A stretch of DNA of 64,000 nucleotides from Microbulbifer celer (GTDB lineage Bacteria; Pseudomonadota; Gammaproteobacteria; Pseudomonadales; Cellvibrionaceae). The stretch's first letter is position 1. Every line of letters starts with the position of its first letter. Shown piece by piece: positions 1-9,188 of the stretch. The translations under genes were made by a program, and so were the position numbers. The stretch is from NCBI RefSeq assembly GCF_020991125.1, contig NZ_CP087715.1:2259501-2323500 (forward strand), in the 5' to 3' direction. The notes under the pieces were generated by a model. It made no database searches. It saw nothing but the letters and a program-made list of their open reading frames with translations, and had not been told where the DNA came from.

Positions 1-952
1 ACAGCGACGGGTTGAAATGATCGAGAAACGGGTGATGTGGCCGCGCACCGGGAAAACTGGTGCTGCGGCGTGAATGACACTGGGCGCACACGGCAATCTC
101 AGCCTGGGTTTGCACGCCACCCTGTATATGCGCAATGCCGGATTCGGTGTCCATCGCCCAGACTGCTTCCGTGCGATCCGCAAACGAAATGGCAAAACCC
201 TTGTCTTCCTTGACTGCTCTTTGCTCTTCCACAAGCCCGGCCCAATCCACATGCTTGGCCCCCGGCCCATGGCAGGCCTCACACCCCACATTGATTTCCG
301 ACCAGGTGCTGGCAAAGGTCTTAGTGTCCGGCGAATAATTTTTCTGGAAATTGGTGGAGTGGCAGTCGGCACACATGAAGTTCCAATTCTGATTCAGCCC
401 GGTCCAGTGCAGCGGGTCACCGGCTTTGACTTCTTCGTCTGGGTATAGGTGAAACCAGCGCTGACCGCCCTCCCCCTCAGGACGCGCATCCCACGAAATA
501 CTCAGAGCCTGCAGGCGTCCGCCGGGAAGTTCGATCAGGTACTGCTGCAGCGGATAGGTACCGAAGGTATAGGCGACGGGAAAATCCTGCAACTCTCCGT
601 CGGCGCCGTCGGTGCGCACGAAATACTGTCCGTCGCGGCGAAAAAAGGTGGATTGGGTACCAAAGTAGGTAAAACCGGTATTGTCGAAATCGCCCCGCAC
701 AGTATCTGCCGCGGGCTCTTTCATCGCCAGGTCGTGATGGGAATTTTTCCAGGCGCGATACTCTGCCGCGTGGCATCCAGCGCAGGCCTCTGCCCCCAGA
801 TAACGATCTGTTTGCTGCACCCCCGAGGATTCGCCGGGTGTGACTTCTTCGGCAGCATTTGCGGCTGCGCTCGCGTGTTCCGGTACCGTCGTATTTCTGT
901 CACATCCCGCCAGTACTAGCGCGAGCACCAGGGTTCTGAGAACTAAGCGCAT
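1..952 (-). CDS. Tetraheme c-type cytochrome lipoprotein, 3' end outside window
   Basis: The frame opens with ATG at 952 and runs off the left edge without a stop, so only about 316 N-terminal residues are visible. The N-terminus is a lipoprotein signal ending in the lipobox LAGC (Cys17). Four CxxCH heme sites follow: CAGCH (about residue 60), CADCH (about 195), CEACH (about 226) and CAQCH (about 290). Tryptophans and extra histidines near the sites resemble cytochrome c554-like multiheme proteins, which often continue into TPR repeats. The protein should sit in the periplasm, lipid-anchored, and carry electrons. The donor, the acceptor and any catalytic role cannot be read from this fragment. 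It is divergent from the phosphatase at 1277. Confidence 0.8.
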   Translation of the reverse strand, partial: MRLVLRTLVLALVLAGCDRNTTVPEHASAAANAAEEVTPGESSGVQQTDRYLGAEACAGCHAAEYRAWKNSHHDLAMKEPAADTVRGDFDNTGFTYFGTQSTFFRRDGQYFVRTDGADGELQDFPVAYTFGTYPLQQYLIELPGGRLQALSISWDARPEGEGGQRWFHLYPDEEVKAGDPLHWTGLNQNWNFMCADCHSTNFQKNYSPDTKTFASTWSEINVGCEACHGPGAKHVDWAGLVEEQRAVKEDKGFAISFADRTEAVWAMDTESGIAHIQGGVQTQAEIAVCAQCHSRRSTSFPGARPHHPFLDHFNPSL

Positions 953-1276
953 GAACTCTCCGCAGAGCAAGTGCCAGCCGCTGCAGGGGTCTCAAACTGG
1001 CAGTTTATTATCGTTTCCTTGCCATTCCGCCTTTCCCGGTACCACGCACTGGAACAGGCAGTGGGTACCCAAACGTCCATACCCCGGCGCCTCAAGTAAA
1101 GTACATGACCCGCCATTCCGCAATGGACTACCGCCCCTACCCGCATCTCTTCAGGGGGGAGCCTTCGTCGCATATTCCGACGCGCGGCAGAAATCTGGGC
1201 TAGGGTGAATTCAGTGCCCCTAATTTTGCGCGCCACTCTCCGCTATTCAGTGTCGTTACCGGGAGAATTCCAGCCG
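953..1276. other. Gene-free stretch between divergent genes
   Basis: About 324 bases lie between the cytochrome start and the phosphatase start. Short frames on both strands here have no recognisable product and no good ribosome site. The stretch presumably holds two divergent promoters, but I could not pick convincing -35/-10 boxes. Confidence 0.4.
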
Positions 1277-2263
1277 ATGAAACGCCTGCTACCCATTTTC
1301 GCCATTCACCTTCTCCTATTGCTCGCGACTGGCGCCGCCGCACAGAGCGATCCGCTGCCATCCTGGAATGACAGCGCATCCAAGCGTGCCATTGTGGATT
1401 TCGTCGGCAGCGTTACCAAAGAGGGCTCCCCCGACTATATTCCACCGAAGGAGCGCATCGCCACCTTCGACAACGACGGTACCCTCTGGTCGGAACAGCC
1501 GGCCTATTTCCAGGTGTTCTACCTGATCGATCAGGTAAAGAGAATGGCGCCTGAGCACCCCGAGTGGAAAACCCGTGAACCCTTTGCCTCTGTGTTAAAG
1601 GGCGATATGAAAGGTGTCGCGGCATCCGGTGAGAAGGGCTTGCTGGAAATGCTCGCCGCGACGCACTCGGGCATGACCAGCGAACAGTTCGCCGACAATG
1701 TGCGGCAGTGGCTGGCTACCGCCAGGCATCCCAAAACCGGTAAGCCGTTCAATCAAATGGTGTACCAACCGATGCTGGAGCTGCTGAACTATCTGCGCGC
1801 CAACGGTTTCAAGACGTTCATCGTGTCCGGTGGTGGAGTGGATTTCATGCGTGTATTCGCCGAGCAGACCTACGGCGTACCGCCGGAGCAGACCATCGGT
1901 AGCAGCCTCAAGGCGAAGTACGAAATGCGCGACGGTAAACCGGCTATCGTCAAACTGCCCGATATCAACCTGATCGACGACAAGGACGGAAAGCCGGTGG
2001 GCATTTATCAATACATCGGCCGCCACCCGGTATTTGCTGCCGGCAATTCCGATGGCGATTATCAGATGCTGGAGTGGACCACCAGTGGTGATGGCAAGCG
2101 CTTCGCTCTGCTTGTGCATCACACCGATGAAAAGCGGGAGTGGGCCTACGACCGGGACTCAACCTTTGGCAGACTCGACAAGGCACTCGACAATGCGAAA
2201 AAGAACGGGTGGTTGATAGTGGATATGAAAAATGATTGGAAGGTGATCCATCCGCAACAGTAA
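1277..2263 (+). CDS. Exported HAD-family phosphatase
   Basis: The 328-residue protein starts at ATG 1277, which opens directly onto a signal peptide (MKRLLPIF, a hydrophobic stretch, then AAAQS). The longer in-frame start at 1205 would bury this signal. The mature part carries haloacid dehalogenase motifs: FDNDGT with nucleophile Asp65 and acid/base Asp67, a motif II IVSGGG around residue 180, and a late GNSDGD that would bind Mg2+. The spacing fits the phosphoserine-phosphatase-like branch, used as periplasmic acid phosphatases. It likely hydrolyses phosphomonoesters in the periplasm; the substrate is unknown. A strong hairpin terminator follows the stop and separates it from the convergent sulfatase. 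Confidence 0.8.
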   Translation: MKRLLPIFAIHLLLLLATGAAAQSDPLPSWNDSASKRAIVDFVGSVTKEGSPDYIPPKERIATFDNDGTLWSEQPAYFQVFYLIDQVKRMAPEHPEWKTREPFASVLKGDMKGVAASGEKGLLEMLAATHSGMTSEQFADNVRQWLATARHPKTGKPFNQMVYQPMLELLNYLRANGFKTFIVSGGGVDFMRVFAEQTYGVPPEQTIGSSLKAKYEMRDGKPAIVKLPDINLIDDKDGKPVGIYQYIGRHPVFAAGNSDGDYQMLEWTTSGDGKRFALLVHHTDEKREWAYDRDSTFGRLDKALDNAKKNGWLIVDMKNDWKVIHPQQ

Positions 2264-2275
2264 CCGCAAGGTTTA

Positions 2276-2311
2276 AAAAGATCCCGCCACAAGGGTGGCG
2301 GGATTATTGTT
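2276..2311. terminator. Bidirectional intrinsic terminator
   Basis: A perfect 10-bp stem (2281-2290 with 2295-2304, loop AAGG) is preceded by A-rich and followed by T-rich sequence. It lies between the convergent ends of the phosphatase and the sulfatase, so it can serve both strands. Confidence 0.8.
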
Positions 2312-2318
2312 ACGTCCG

Positions 2319-4106
2319 TCAATTACCGGTAGGAAGCGGAATGGACACACCTTCTTCCTTGAGCGCCTCGCGAATGTATTTGAACCGCTCGTACTGTGTC
2401 AGGGTAATCGGCCCACTGTAGCCCTCACTCTGTAGCTTTCTCGGCGGATATTCCACATAGGTTTTCATCAGGTCACTGATCGACTTGTTGAAGACCACCA
2501 GTGTCCATGTGTGTTCCGTAAAATTGTTCATGAACACGTCATAGCGTTCCTGCGGGTCCTGCCACAGATCAAAAATCTGCGGCACCGTGGCCACATATTT
2601 CTGTGGACCTTTCCAACCGAGGTTGGTATCTACCGACAGCCCGCCGGTTTGCGCTCCGTCATCGCCTCGCAGGTTGAATACTGCTTTGTACTGGCCCACC
2701 CGCGCTGCACCGGGGGTCAACTCATCTTCAGTAAAGTAGAACCAGGAATTGCGCTGGCCTTTGCCGGTACCGAACAGAATTGGTGACATATCAATACTAT
2801 CGAAGATAATCGGCGCACCGCCCCGGTCATCTTTCGGCAATTCGATTCCTGCAAGTGCCGCAAATGTCGCCATCAGGTCCAGACCGCCGACAATGTCGTG
2901 GTTGCGCACGCCCGGCGCAATTTTGCCCGGCCACATCGCTATCGCCGGAACCCGATTGCCGCCCTCTCGCACAGTACCCTTGGTGCCGCGTAACGGCGTA
3001 TAACCGGCATCGGGATAAACATCCTGCCAGGCACCGTTGTCGGTGGTATAAAACACCAAGGTATTTTTATCCAGACCCAGTTCGCGCAATTTGTTCATCA
3101 GATTGCCGATATGAGTATCCAACTCGACCATGGAATCGGCGTACCTGGTTTTCGACAGGGACTTGTGCTGAAATTCCGGTGCAGGCAGGTTCGGTTGATG
3201 GACTTTCATGAAGTTGACATTGATAAAAAATGGCTGATCGGGGTGTTTGGCCGCCTCCTCAAGGAATTTTATTCCAGAGCGCTCGATATAATTGTCGAGA
3301 TACGGCAAGCCGACGACCCCGTCCTGTGGCGTGTTGACATACTGGCCGTTCACTTTCCAATCTTCACGGGGTTTTTCACCGGCATTGCCGGACATGGAAC
3401 CCTTGGTAACGCTGTCAAACATTTTGCGTAGTTCCGGGTCCATCTCCGGGAACCACTCGGGGTCGCCGTAGGTATAGGCATTGGCGTGATACAGGAATGC
3501 GTGCTCCATGACGTCATAACCCTGGGCATTGGGGAGTGCGTAATCCGACTCGCCTAAGTGCCATTTGCCAGTGAAGTAGGTTTTATAACCCGCTTTTTTC
3601 AGAACCGATCCGAGGGTCCACTCCTCTTTCGGCAGGCCGCCGCCCTGCCCCTGGAACGCGACCGTGGTCATACCGCTACGGTTGGGAATACGCCCGGTCT
3701 GTATCGCTGCGCGCCCGGGGGTACAGCTGGGCTGAGCATAGAATGAAAAGAAGGTCATACCTTCGTCGGCCAGGCGATCAATATTCGGTGTCGGCATACC
3801 GCGCCCGGCGCCTCCACCATAGGGACCGAGGTCACCGAAACCGGTGTCGTCGGACACGATCAGCAGGATATTAGGCTTGGTGCCCGCGGGGTTGGTAGCC
3901 GTGGCCGCCGGCTCCTGCGGACGGGGATTCTGAGGAGCTCCTTGCGGTTGCGTCGTGGCCGGAGGGACATTCATATCCTCTTGCTGGGCAGCGGCTTCAG
4001 CCTGCTTGACGCCCGGCAACTTGGCCTGAGTAGAATTATGCAGATCCTCATCGCCGCATCCCGAGAGAGCAAACAGCAGGACCAACCCGCCGAACTGGAA
4101 ACGCAT
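2319..4106 (-). CDS. Arylsulfatase-family lipoprotein
   Basis: The 595-residue protein begins with a lipoprotein signal (lipobox LSGC, Cys17). A low-complexity Gln/Pro/Ala linker runs to about residue 75. The sulfatase domain then opens with NILLIVSDDTGFGD, whose Asp86 and Asp87 are metal ligands. The activation motif is CTPGR with Cys128, the residue converted to formylglycine in type I sulfatases. TGKWHLG and a later TTDNG are further family signatures. It should remove sulfate esters outside the cytoplasmic membrane, plausibly from algal polysaccharides or other sulfated organics. No formylglycine-generating enzyme or anaerobic sulfatase maturase is in the window, so activation depends on a distant gene. 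Substrate is not inferable. Confidence 0.88.
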   Translation of the reverse strand: MRFQFGGLVLLFALSGCGDEDLHNSTQAKLPGVKQAEAAAQQEDMNVPPATTQPQGAPQNPRPQEPAATATNPAGTKPNILLIVSDDTGFGDLGPYGGGAGRGMPTPNIDRLADEGMTFFSFYAQPSCTPGRAAIQTGRIPNRSGMTTVAFQGQGGGLPKEEWTLGSVLKKAGYKTYFTGKWHLGESDYALPNAQGYDVMEHAFLYHANAYTYGDPEWFPEMDPELRKMFDSVTKGSMSGNAGEKPREDWKVNGQYVNTPQDGVVGLPYLDNYIERSGIKFLEEAAKHPDQPFFINVNFMKVHQPNLPAPEFQHKSLSKTRYADSMVELDTHIGNLMNKLRELGLDKNTLVFYTTDNGAWQDVYPDAGYTPLRGTKGTVREGGNRVPAIAMWPGKIAPGVRNHDIVGGLDLMATFAALAGIELPKDDRGGAPIIFDSIDMSPILFGTGKGQRNSWFYFTEDELTPGAARVGQYKAVFNLRGDDGAQTGGLSVDTNLGWKGPQKYVATVPQIFDLWQDPQERYDVFMNNFTEHTWTLVVFNKSISDLMKTYVEYPPRKLQSEGYSGPITLTQYERFKYIREALKEEGVSIPLPTGN

Positions 4107-4404
4107 ATGTACCTCACAGTAAAAATAGAGAGCAACAGGTTCAACGATAGGAAAGGAATCACGACGTCGAGGTAAACTCAGCGCCTAAATTTACGGGCTG
4201 TGCCAGGGGGGGCTGGAAGATACTCGTTCGCGATACACAATAAGTACTTTCTTGTCCCTCTCTTCATTGAACCGCATCTTGTCGCCATGGGCCCAGCTCG
4301 GCGTTGAGAAAGCTTGAAATAGAACCACTATTTCTGCACATCCTTGCCTTGGGAGTTTTGGCTGTGCTCCTTTGTTACCAGGTTATCAAACTTCGCATGG
4401 GCCA
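4107..4404. other. Intergenic region without recognisable features
   Basis: About 298 bases lie between the sulfatase start and the monooxygenase stop. I see no credible gene, no strong hairpin with a T tract and no repeat. The sulfatase promoter should lie close to its end. Confidence 0.4.
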
Positions 4405-5907
4405 TTAGCAGGCTGAAGTATCCTCGGTTACAGGTCGTGCCGGTTGCACGCGGCTGAGACCGGGATAGAAGTTCAGCACGCCATCTACCACCGGCGCTTC
4501 CAGCATCAGCTTTTTATCGCGCTCGTAGTCGTTCAGCAGCCGCCATGGATAGCGGGTTCCCTGGCGGGGGAGAATTCCATCGGCGCGCTGTACGTACCCT
4601 GATTGCAGGGCCGCCATCACCGATTCATCGGCTACGCAGCCTTCACGATCGATGGGCAGAAACACGCCCTGCCCACTCTCCGTCAGGTGATTCAGCAAAC
4701 GACAGATATAACCGGCCGACAGGTCTGACTTCAGCGTCCAGGCGGCGTTGGTGTATCCGAACACCCAGGCCATATTCGGCACGCCCTCCATCAATACCCC
4801 TTTATAGGTAAGGCGATTACGCATATCCACCCGCTGTCCGTCCACGGTCAGTGTCATACCGCCAAGGAGCTGCAACTTTAACCCCGTGGCGGTCACCACG
4901 ATATCCGCAGACAGCTCGGTGCCGGATTTGAGTCGAACGCCCTTCGCGGTAAAAGTTTCGACTTCGTCGGTGACTACAGAGGCTCGGCCTGACCTGACCG
5001 CCTCGAACAGGTCGCCATCGGGCACCGCACACAGGCGCTGGTCCCAGGGATTATAACTGGGGGTAAAGTGACGCATATCCGCACTGCCCGCCAGCGCTTT
5101 TTTAACCCCGCGCAGCATCAGACGGCGCATCAGCCCTGGCCAGCGTTTAGAGAGTCTGAACAGACCCCGATGTAGCATCAGATTGCGGCGCCTGGCAAAG
5201 CGGTATACCCAATGCGCGGGCAGTACTCTGTTCAGCAACCCCAAAAAACGGTCCCGCCTGGGCATGGAAAGAATATAGGTCGGAGAGCGCTGCAACATGG
5301 TGACCTGTGCCGCCTGCTCCGCCAGTGCCGGCACCAAGGTCACCGCGGTGGCACCGCTCCCGATCACCAGGATGTTCTTATCTTGGTAATCCAGGTTTTC
5401 CGGCCAGTGCTGGGGATGCACTATCTGACCAGAGAATTGTTCAACGTCGGGAAGGTCGGGCTCATGTCCCTGCGAATAGTCATAGTAACCAGTACAGGAA
5501 ATCAGCACGGAACAGGTGTAAGTCACCTCTTTTCCTTCCCGCACGCCGCGCAGTACCCATTGTTGCTCGCCACTCCGCCAGTCGGCAGAGTTGAGATCCA
5601 CACCGAAATGAATATGGTCGGTCACACGGTATTCTTCCGCAGTATCCCGCAAGTATTTGCGAATCGATGGGCCGTCCGCCAATACCTGATCCCCACCCCA
5701 GGGACGGAAACTGAAACCGAAAGTGAACATGTCGGAATCCGAACGGATACCGGGATAACGGAACAGATCCCAAGTGCCGCCGATACACGCACGACGCTCG
5801 AGAATAGCGAACTGCCGATCTGGGCAGTGCTGTTTCAGGTGGCAGGCGGTGCCGATGCCGGAGAGGCCGGCACCAATAATGAGGGTCTCGAAGTGCTGTG
5901 ACTGCAT
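4405..5907 (-). CDS. Flavin-binding (Baeyer-Villiger-type) monooxygenase
   Basis: The 500-residue protein starts at ATG 5907; the longer TTG frame at 5925 lacks a better ribosome site. It opens with a Rossmann FAD motif GAGLSG (residues 12-17) and then GGTWDLFRYPGIRSDSD, typical of class B flavoprotein monooxygenases. The Baeyer-Villiger fingerprint FxGxxxHxxxWP is intact at residues 158-169, and a second dinucleotide motif (GSGATAV) for NADPH follows. Such enzymes insert oxygen into ketones to give esters or lactones, or oxidise soft heteroatoms, using NADPH and O2. The protein is soluble. It stands alone between intergenic gaps, so its substrate cannot be inferred from neighbours. Confidence 0.88.
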   Translation of the reverse strand: MQSQHFETLIIGAGLSGIGTACHLKQHCPDRQFAILERRACIGGTWDLFRYPGIRSDSDMFTFGFSFRPWGGDQVLADGPSIRKYLRDTAEEYRVTDHIHFGVDLNSADWRSGEQQWVLRGVREGKEVTYTCSVLISCTGYYDYSQGHEPDLPDVEQFSGQIVHPQHWPENLDYQDKNILVIGSGATAVTLVPALAEQAAQVTMLQRSPTYILSMPRRDRFLGLLNRVLPAHWVYRFARRRNLMLHRGLFRLSKRWPGLMRRLMLRGVKKALAGSADMRHFTPSYNPWDQRLCAVPDGDLFEAVRSGRASVVTDEVETFTAKGVRLKSGTELSADIVVTATGLKLQLLGGMTLTVDGQRVDMRNRLTYKGVLMEGVPNMAWVFGYTNAAWTLKSDLSAGYICRLLNHLTESGQGVFLPIDREGCVADESVMAALQSGYVQRADGILPRQGTRYPWRLLNDYERDKKLMLEAPVVDGVLNFYPGLSRVQPARPVTEDTSAC

Positions 5908-6208
5908 AATTCGTCTCACTGGCAATTTCAGTGCCCATTACCCTTGCAAAGTATCAGGCATGAGTTCAGGGAACATTTGTTATTGTGCCGGCCAGCATAC
6001 CACGCCAAAGCGGGTTACCTCGGATCGCGCCGCCAGCGTATGCGGGTTGTGGCAGTTAATGTAGTTCACCCCGGTGAGGTGCGTTCTACTCTGGGAACGC
6101 CCGAGGGAAAAGCGGTGCGGCGACAGGACTGGCATATAGCTGAGTCCAACGCCATTCAGGCTTGGATCTGCTAGCGTTACTTTGAACCAACTAGAACACG
6201 GGAAAACC
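5908..6208. other. Intergenic region between divergent genes
   Basis: About 300 bases lie between the monooxygenase and the cation transporter. Short frames here look random. It must carry both promoters; I could not assign them with confidence. Confidence 0.4.
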
Positions 6209-7327
6209 ATGGCCCAGGGATCTAAAAAGGCTGTCATTTACGCCATCTGCGTCAACGCCATTATTACCGTATTGAAAGGCTTTGCCGCACTCGTAACACA
6301 TTCTGCCGCAATGATGAACGAGGCTGTCCACAGCCTGATGGATACGCTAAACCAGGTCTTCCTGCTCATCGGGCTGAAACGCGGCGGCCTGCCGGCTGAT
6401 CATCAGTATGCCTTTGGCCACGGCCAGAAAAAATATCTCTGGAATCTCTGGAGTGCCATTGGCCTGTTTTCCATTGGCTGCGGTCTCGGCCTCGCCCATG
6501 CCTGGCACGCCTGGCGTAATCTTGGACACACCCCGCTGCCAGACACGGTGACGGTATTGGGGTTTGAGATAGCACCAATCTGGATTTCCGGGGCGGTGCT
6601 GATAATTGCATTTGTACTGGAGGGCTATGTGCTGCTGGTGGCGGGGCGGGAATTTTTATCCCGCATGCGCGCAGAGGGCAAGCGCAACCCTTTCCGTTAT
6701 CTGGCGGATGCAGACGATCCCACCCTGATTGCTGTCTTACTGGAGGACAGTATTGCAGTTACCGGCGTGATTCTCGCCGCTACCGGTATCGGCATGACCC
6801 AGATAACCGGCAACCCCCGATGGGATATCGGCTTTTCGGTACTGATTGCCCTCATGCTCGGATTTACCGCCATATTTCTCGGTCGAGTGAATATCCGCTA
6901 CCTCACCAGTATCCGGGATCGGGATGCAGAGCGGGCGTTTCAGGATCTGATACAGAAACGTCCGGAGATCGAGCAATACCACGATCTGCGCTCGGTTATC
7001 GTTGACGAGACCCATACGGTGATCGTGGCGGAAATCGAGTTAAGGGAGGAAGTGTTGATGCGCAATATGCGCGAACGTATTGAGGCGCACGAGAAGTCAC
7101 TGTTGGAACGGGTACCAGAACACCGGCGCACTGAGGCCGTGGTGGAATATGCAGAAACCCGCGCAACCATTCAGGCGACGCTGGAGGCAACAGAGGGCGT
7201 TATCGATTCACTGGAAGCGGAACTCAAGATGCGATGCCCGCAGGTTTCCCACCTGACACTTGAAATTGAAGGCATCGCCGAGCCATCCAAACTGGACGAC
7301 CCGGGGCAGCTGGAATCGAGCGTGTGA
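6209..7327 (+). CDS. Cation diffusion facilitator (Zn/Mn/Fe-type metal exporter)
   Basis: The 372-residue protein starts at ATG 6209, behind a GGGAAAA ribosome site; the longer TTG frame is less likely. The first half holds about six membrane segments. The metal-site motif HSLMD (His41 and Asp45) lies in the second, and EDSIAVTG with an acidic pair in the fifth, as in CDF transporters. A His-rich loop (HQYAFGHGQKK) follows the second segment. The C-terminal third is a cytoplasmic regulatory domain with a long charged helical part (about residues 260-340), which makes it closer to the SLC30A9-like branch than to FieF. It probably exports a divalent cation in exchange for protons. The metal is not predictable. 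Confidence 0.85.
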   Translation: MAQGSKKAVIYAICVNAIITVLKGFAALVTHSAAMMNEAVHSLMDTLNQVFLLIGLKRGGLPADHQYAFGHGQKKYLWNLWSAIGLFSIGCGLGLAHAWHAWRNLGHTPLPDTVTVLGFEIAPIWISGAVLIIAFVLEGYVLLVAGREFLSRMRAEGKRNPFRYLADADDPTLIAVLLEDSIAVTGVILAATGIGMTQITGNPRWDIGFSVLIALMLGFTAIFLGRVNIRYLTSIRDRDAERAFQDLIQKRPEIEQYHDLRSVIVDETHTVIVAEIELREEVLMRNMRERIEAHEKSLLERVPEHRRTEAVVEYAETRATIQATLEATEGVIDSLEAELKMRCPQVSHLTLEIEGIAEPSKLDDPGQLESSV

Positions 7328-7355
7328 CAGAGGGGTTCAGCACAGCCGACAGGCA

Positions 7356-7679
7356 CTATTTGGGCGGCAGTGAACCGGCAAACTCAACGCCCCGGCTTAC
7401 CCAGCCATTCAGGTCTTCCGCAATTGCATCCTCTTCCACATAGACCATACCCTTCAGGGGTCTGCCGGTGTAATCCATGGGCCGGGTATAACGCTCGCTC
7501 AATGCGTCGTCATAGTTCTCCGGGCCGACCCGCACCATCAGCTCTTCGCCGACCACACCACAGGCCATATTGCCGTTTAGCATGAAGGCCAGGCCACCAA
7601 ACATCTGCTTTTCGCTCAGGCCATCATTCTGCCCCAGCAGCTTGCGGACCTGTTGCGCCAGCGTCTCGTTGTATCCCAT
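7356..7679 (-). CDS. TfoX N-terminal domain protein
   Basis: A 107-residue protein matching the TfoX/Sxy N-terminal domain over its full length: an opening helix, then SEKQMFGGLAFMLNGNMACGV and the later RPMDYTGRPLKGMVYV segment. Full-length TfoX/Sxy has a second helical domain and regulates competence genes with CRP. This short form lacks that domain, and such solo proteins have no established role. It is convergent with the metal transporter, with only 28 bases between the stops. Confidence 0.8.
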   Translation of the reverse strand: MGYNETLAQQVRKLLGQNDGLSEKQMFGGLAFMLNGNMACGVVGEELMVRVGPENYDDALSERYTRPMDYTGRPLKGMVYVEEDAIAEDLNGWVSRGVEFAGSLPPK

Positions 7680-8097
7680 AGCAATCTCCTTGCTGTTTAT
7701 TGCTGTGAAGAGAATTCGTGTCTTGCAGCATCCAAAAACCCGGGCACAGGTATACAGTGGGCGGCTTTGTCATTGGAGGGAGGTGGCGCACCGGGGAGCT
7801 GGGTGACAATAAACCGGTGATAACCCCTTGCTCGCGGTCCTCGCCGAGAAATGCGGTACGGAACAGATTCAGCAAGAATTGCAGGCGATTCACCATGTGT
7901 GAAAATTTATTGCCATTATTGCCTTAAGTGTAGCAGATAATAAATAACATTCCGGACCCGATTGCCCGTGGTTCCTACTCAAGTGCAAACCGAGGCCACG
8001 TTTGACATCCACTGAACCGAACAACCTACTTGCGGAAATCAACAGCCAGTACAGTGTATTGGAGATATTTACCCTGGCAGTAACCAATCGCCAGCAA
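7680..8097. other. Gene-free stretch
   Basis: About 418 bases between the TfoX-N gene and the carbonic anhydrase stop. Small frames on both strands lack ribosome sites and family resemblance. At 7924-7944 there is a CTTAAGTG motif followed by AGCAG and TAATA that weakly recalls the outer end of the repeat family described at 50615-50792, too short to claim. Confidence 0.35.
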
Positions 8098-8895
8098 TCA
8101 CTCCAGCATTTCCAGCCGGCCACCATCCAGGTAATACATAGCACCGACAATTTTCAGCTTTCCTTCCTTTTCCAGCTTACTGAGCACATCGCTTTCGTCG
8201 CGAATCTGCCCCATTGCGCGTCGCACATTGGTGGCGGCAACAAGATCCACAAACTCCGCATTTTTACCCGTACGATCGCCATCGTATTGCGTGGCTTCGA
8301 CTGCGGGCCTGATTTCTTCCAGCAATCCCGTAAGTTTGCCCAACTTAACGTTATCGATAGCGCCTTTGACTGCACCGCAGGCACTGTGCCCCATCACCAG
8401 TATCACTTTGGCCCCCGCTGCGGCACAAGCAAACTCCAGGCTACCGACAATATCGTCATTACAGATATTGCCCGCAATCCGGGTGTTGAATGACTCGCCC
8501 AGCCCCATGTCCAAAAGAATCTCTGCGGGCGTGCGGGAATCAATGCAGCTGAGAATGGCGGCAGCCGGAAACTGCCCGGTTGCACTGGCACGCTTTTGTG
8601 CCAGAAAGTCCTGCTGTTGCAACTTTCCCGCGCGGAAGCGCGCATTTCCCTCTTTCATCATTTTGATGATGTCATCGGGGGTCATGGCATCCCGCTGCTC
8701 TTTGGTGAGTGCTGCGGCAAGGCTGACACCGGAATAACCCATCAGACCCGTACCGGCTGCCAATCCCGCAATACCGGCACCCAGCACCCCCCTGATTACC
8801 TGGCGGCGACTTGCTCCTTTCTCGTACCCGGGGTGAGCACTGGACTTACTGCGGGCAGATGAATGAGGGGTCGAGCGATTCGGTTCATTACACAT
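8098..8895 (-). CDS. Tat-exported beta-class carbonic anhydrase
   Basis: With the start at ATG 8895 the protein has 265 residues; an upstream ATG at 8943 adds 16 residues, and neither start has a strong ribosome site. The N-terminus has a twin-arginine signal (SRRQVI followed by a Gly/Ala-rich hydrophobic segment and ALAA-like residues). The mature part is a beta-carbonic anhydrase: Cys117 in CIDSR with the Asp119/Arg121 dyad, then His170 and Cys173 in GHSACGA, which supply the zinc ligands. It interconverts CO2 and bicarbonate, here in the periplasm rather than in the cytosol. Tat export implies folding, and probably zinc loading, before transport. It is divergent from the DUF4197 gene. Confidence 0.88.
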   Translation of the reverse strand: MCNEPNRSTPHSSARSKSSAHPGYEKGASRRQVIRGVLGAGIAGLAAGTGLMGYSGVSLAAALTKEQRDAMTPDDIIKMMKEGNARFRAGKLQQQDFLAQKRASATGQFPAAAILSCIDSRTPAEILLDMGLGESFNTRIAGNICNDDIVGSLEFACAAAGAKVILVMGHSACGAVKGAIDNVKLGKLTGLLEEIRPAVEATQYDGDRTGKNAEFVDLVAATNVRRAMGQIRDESDVLSKLEKEGKLKIVGAMYYLDGGRLEMLE

Positions 8896-9050
8896 AGTCA
8901 AGTCCGCTGAAGTTGCTGATGGCACAGTGAAAGCGACCAGCATAATGGTGGTGTCGAGTTATCCTCAGAAAAGTAGGTACTGTGTGAGGCGTCAATCTCA
9001 GTCTAGACGAATTTCGCGACATGCAAGAACGGAGCAGCCCCGGAGATCCG

Positions 9051-9095
9051 TAATGTTGTTCACTTAAGCCACCAAGTGGCGGTGGTACTGCCGGG
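9051..9095 (+). repeat. Solo outer end of the palindromic repeat family
   Basis: This 45-base segment aligns without gaps to the reverse complement of the right outer end of the copy at 50615-50792 (50792 down to 50748), with 35 of 45 identical positions by my count. Shared blocks include TGTTCACTTAAGC, AAGTGGCGGTG and CCGGG. The inner palindrome does not follow, so this is a truncated or decayed copy. Confidence 0.6.
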
Positions 9096-9188
9096 CCCGT
9101 TTAGCCCGCCAAGGGGAAGAACCCCGTCACTCTCCCCCGCGTGCAGATAAGGTAAAATCGCCGCATCTGTAACCGAGGAGATTTTCCA

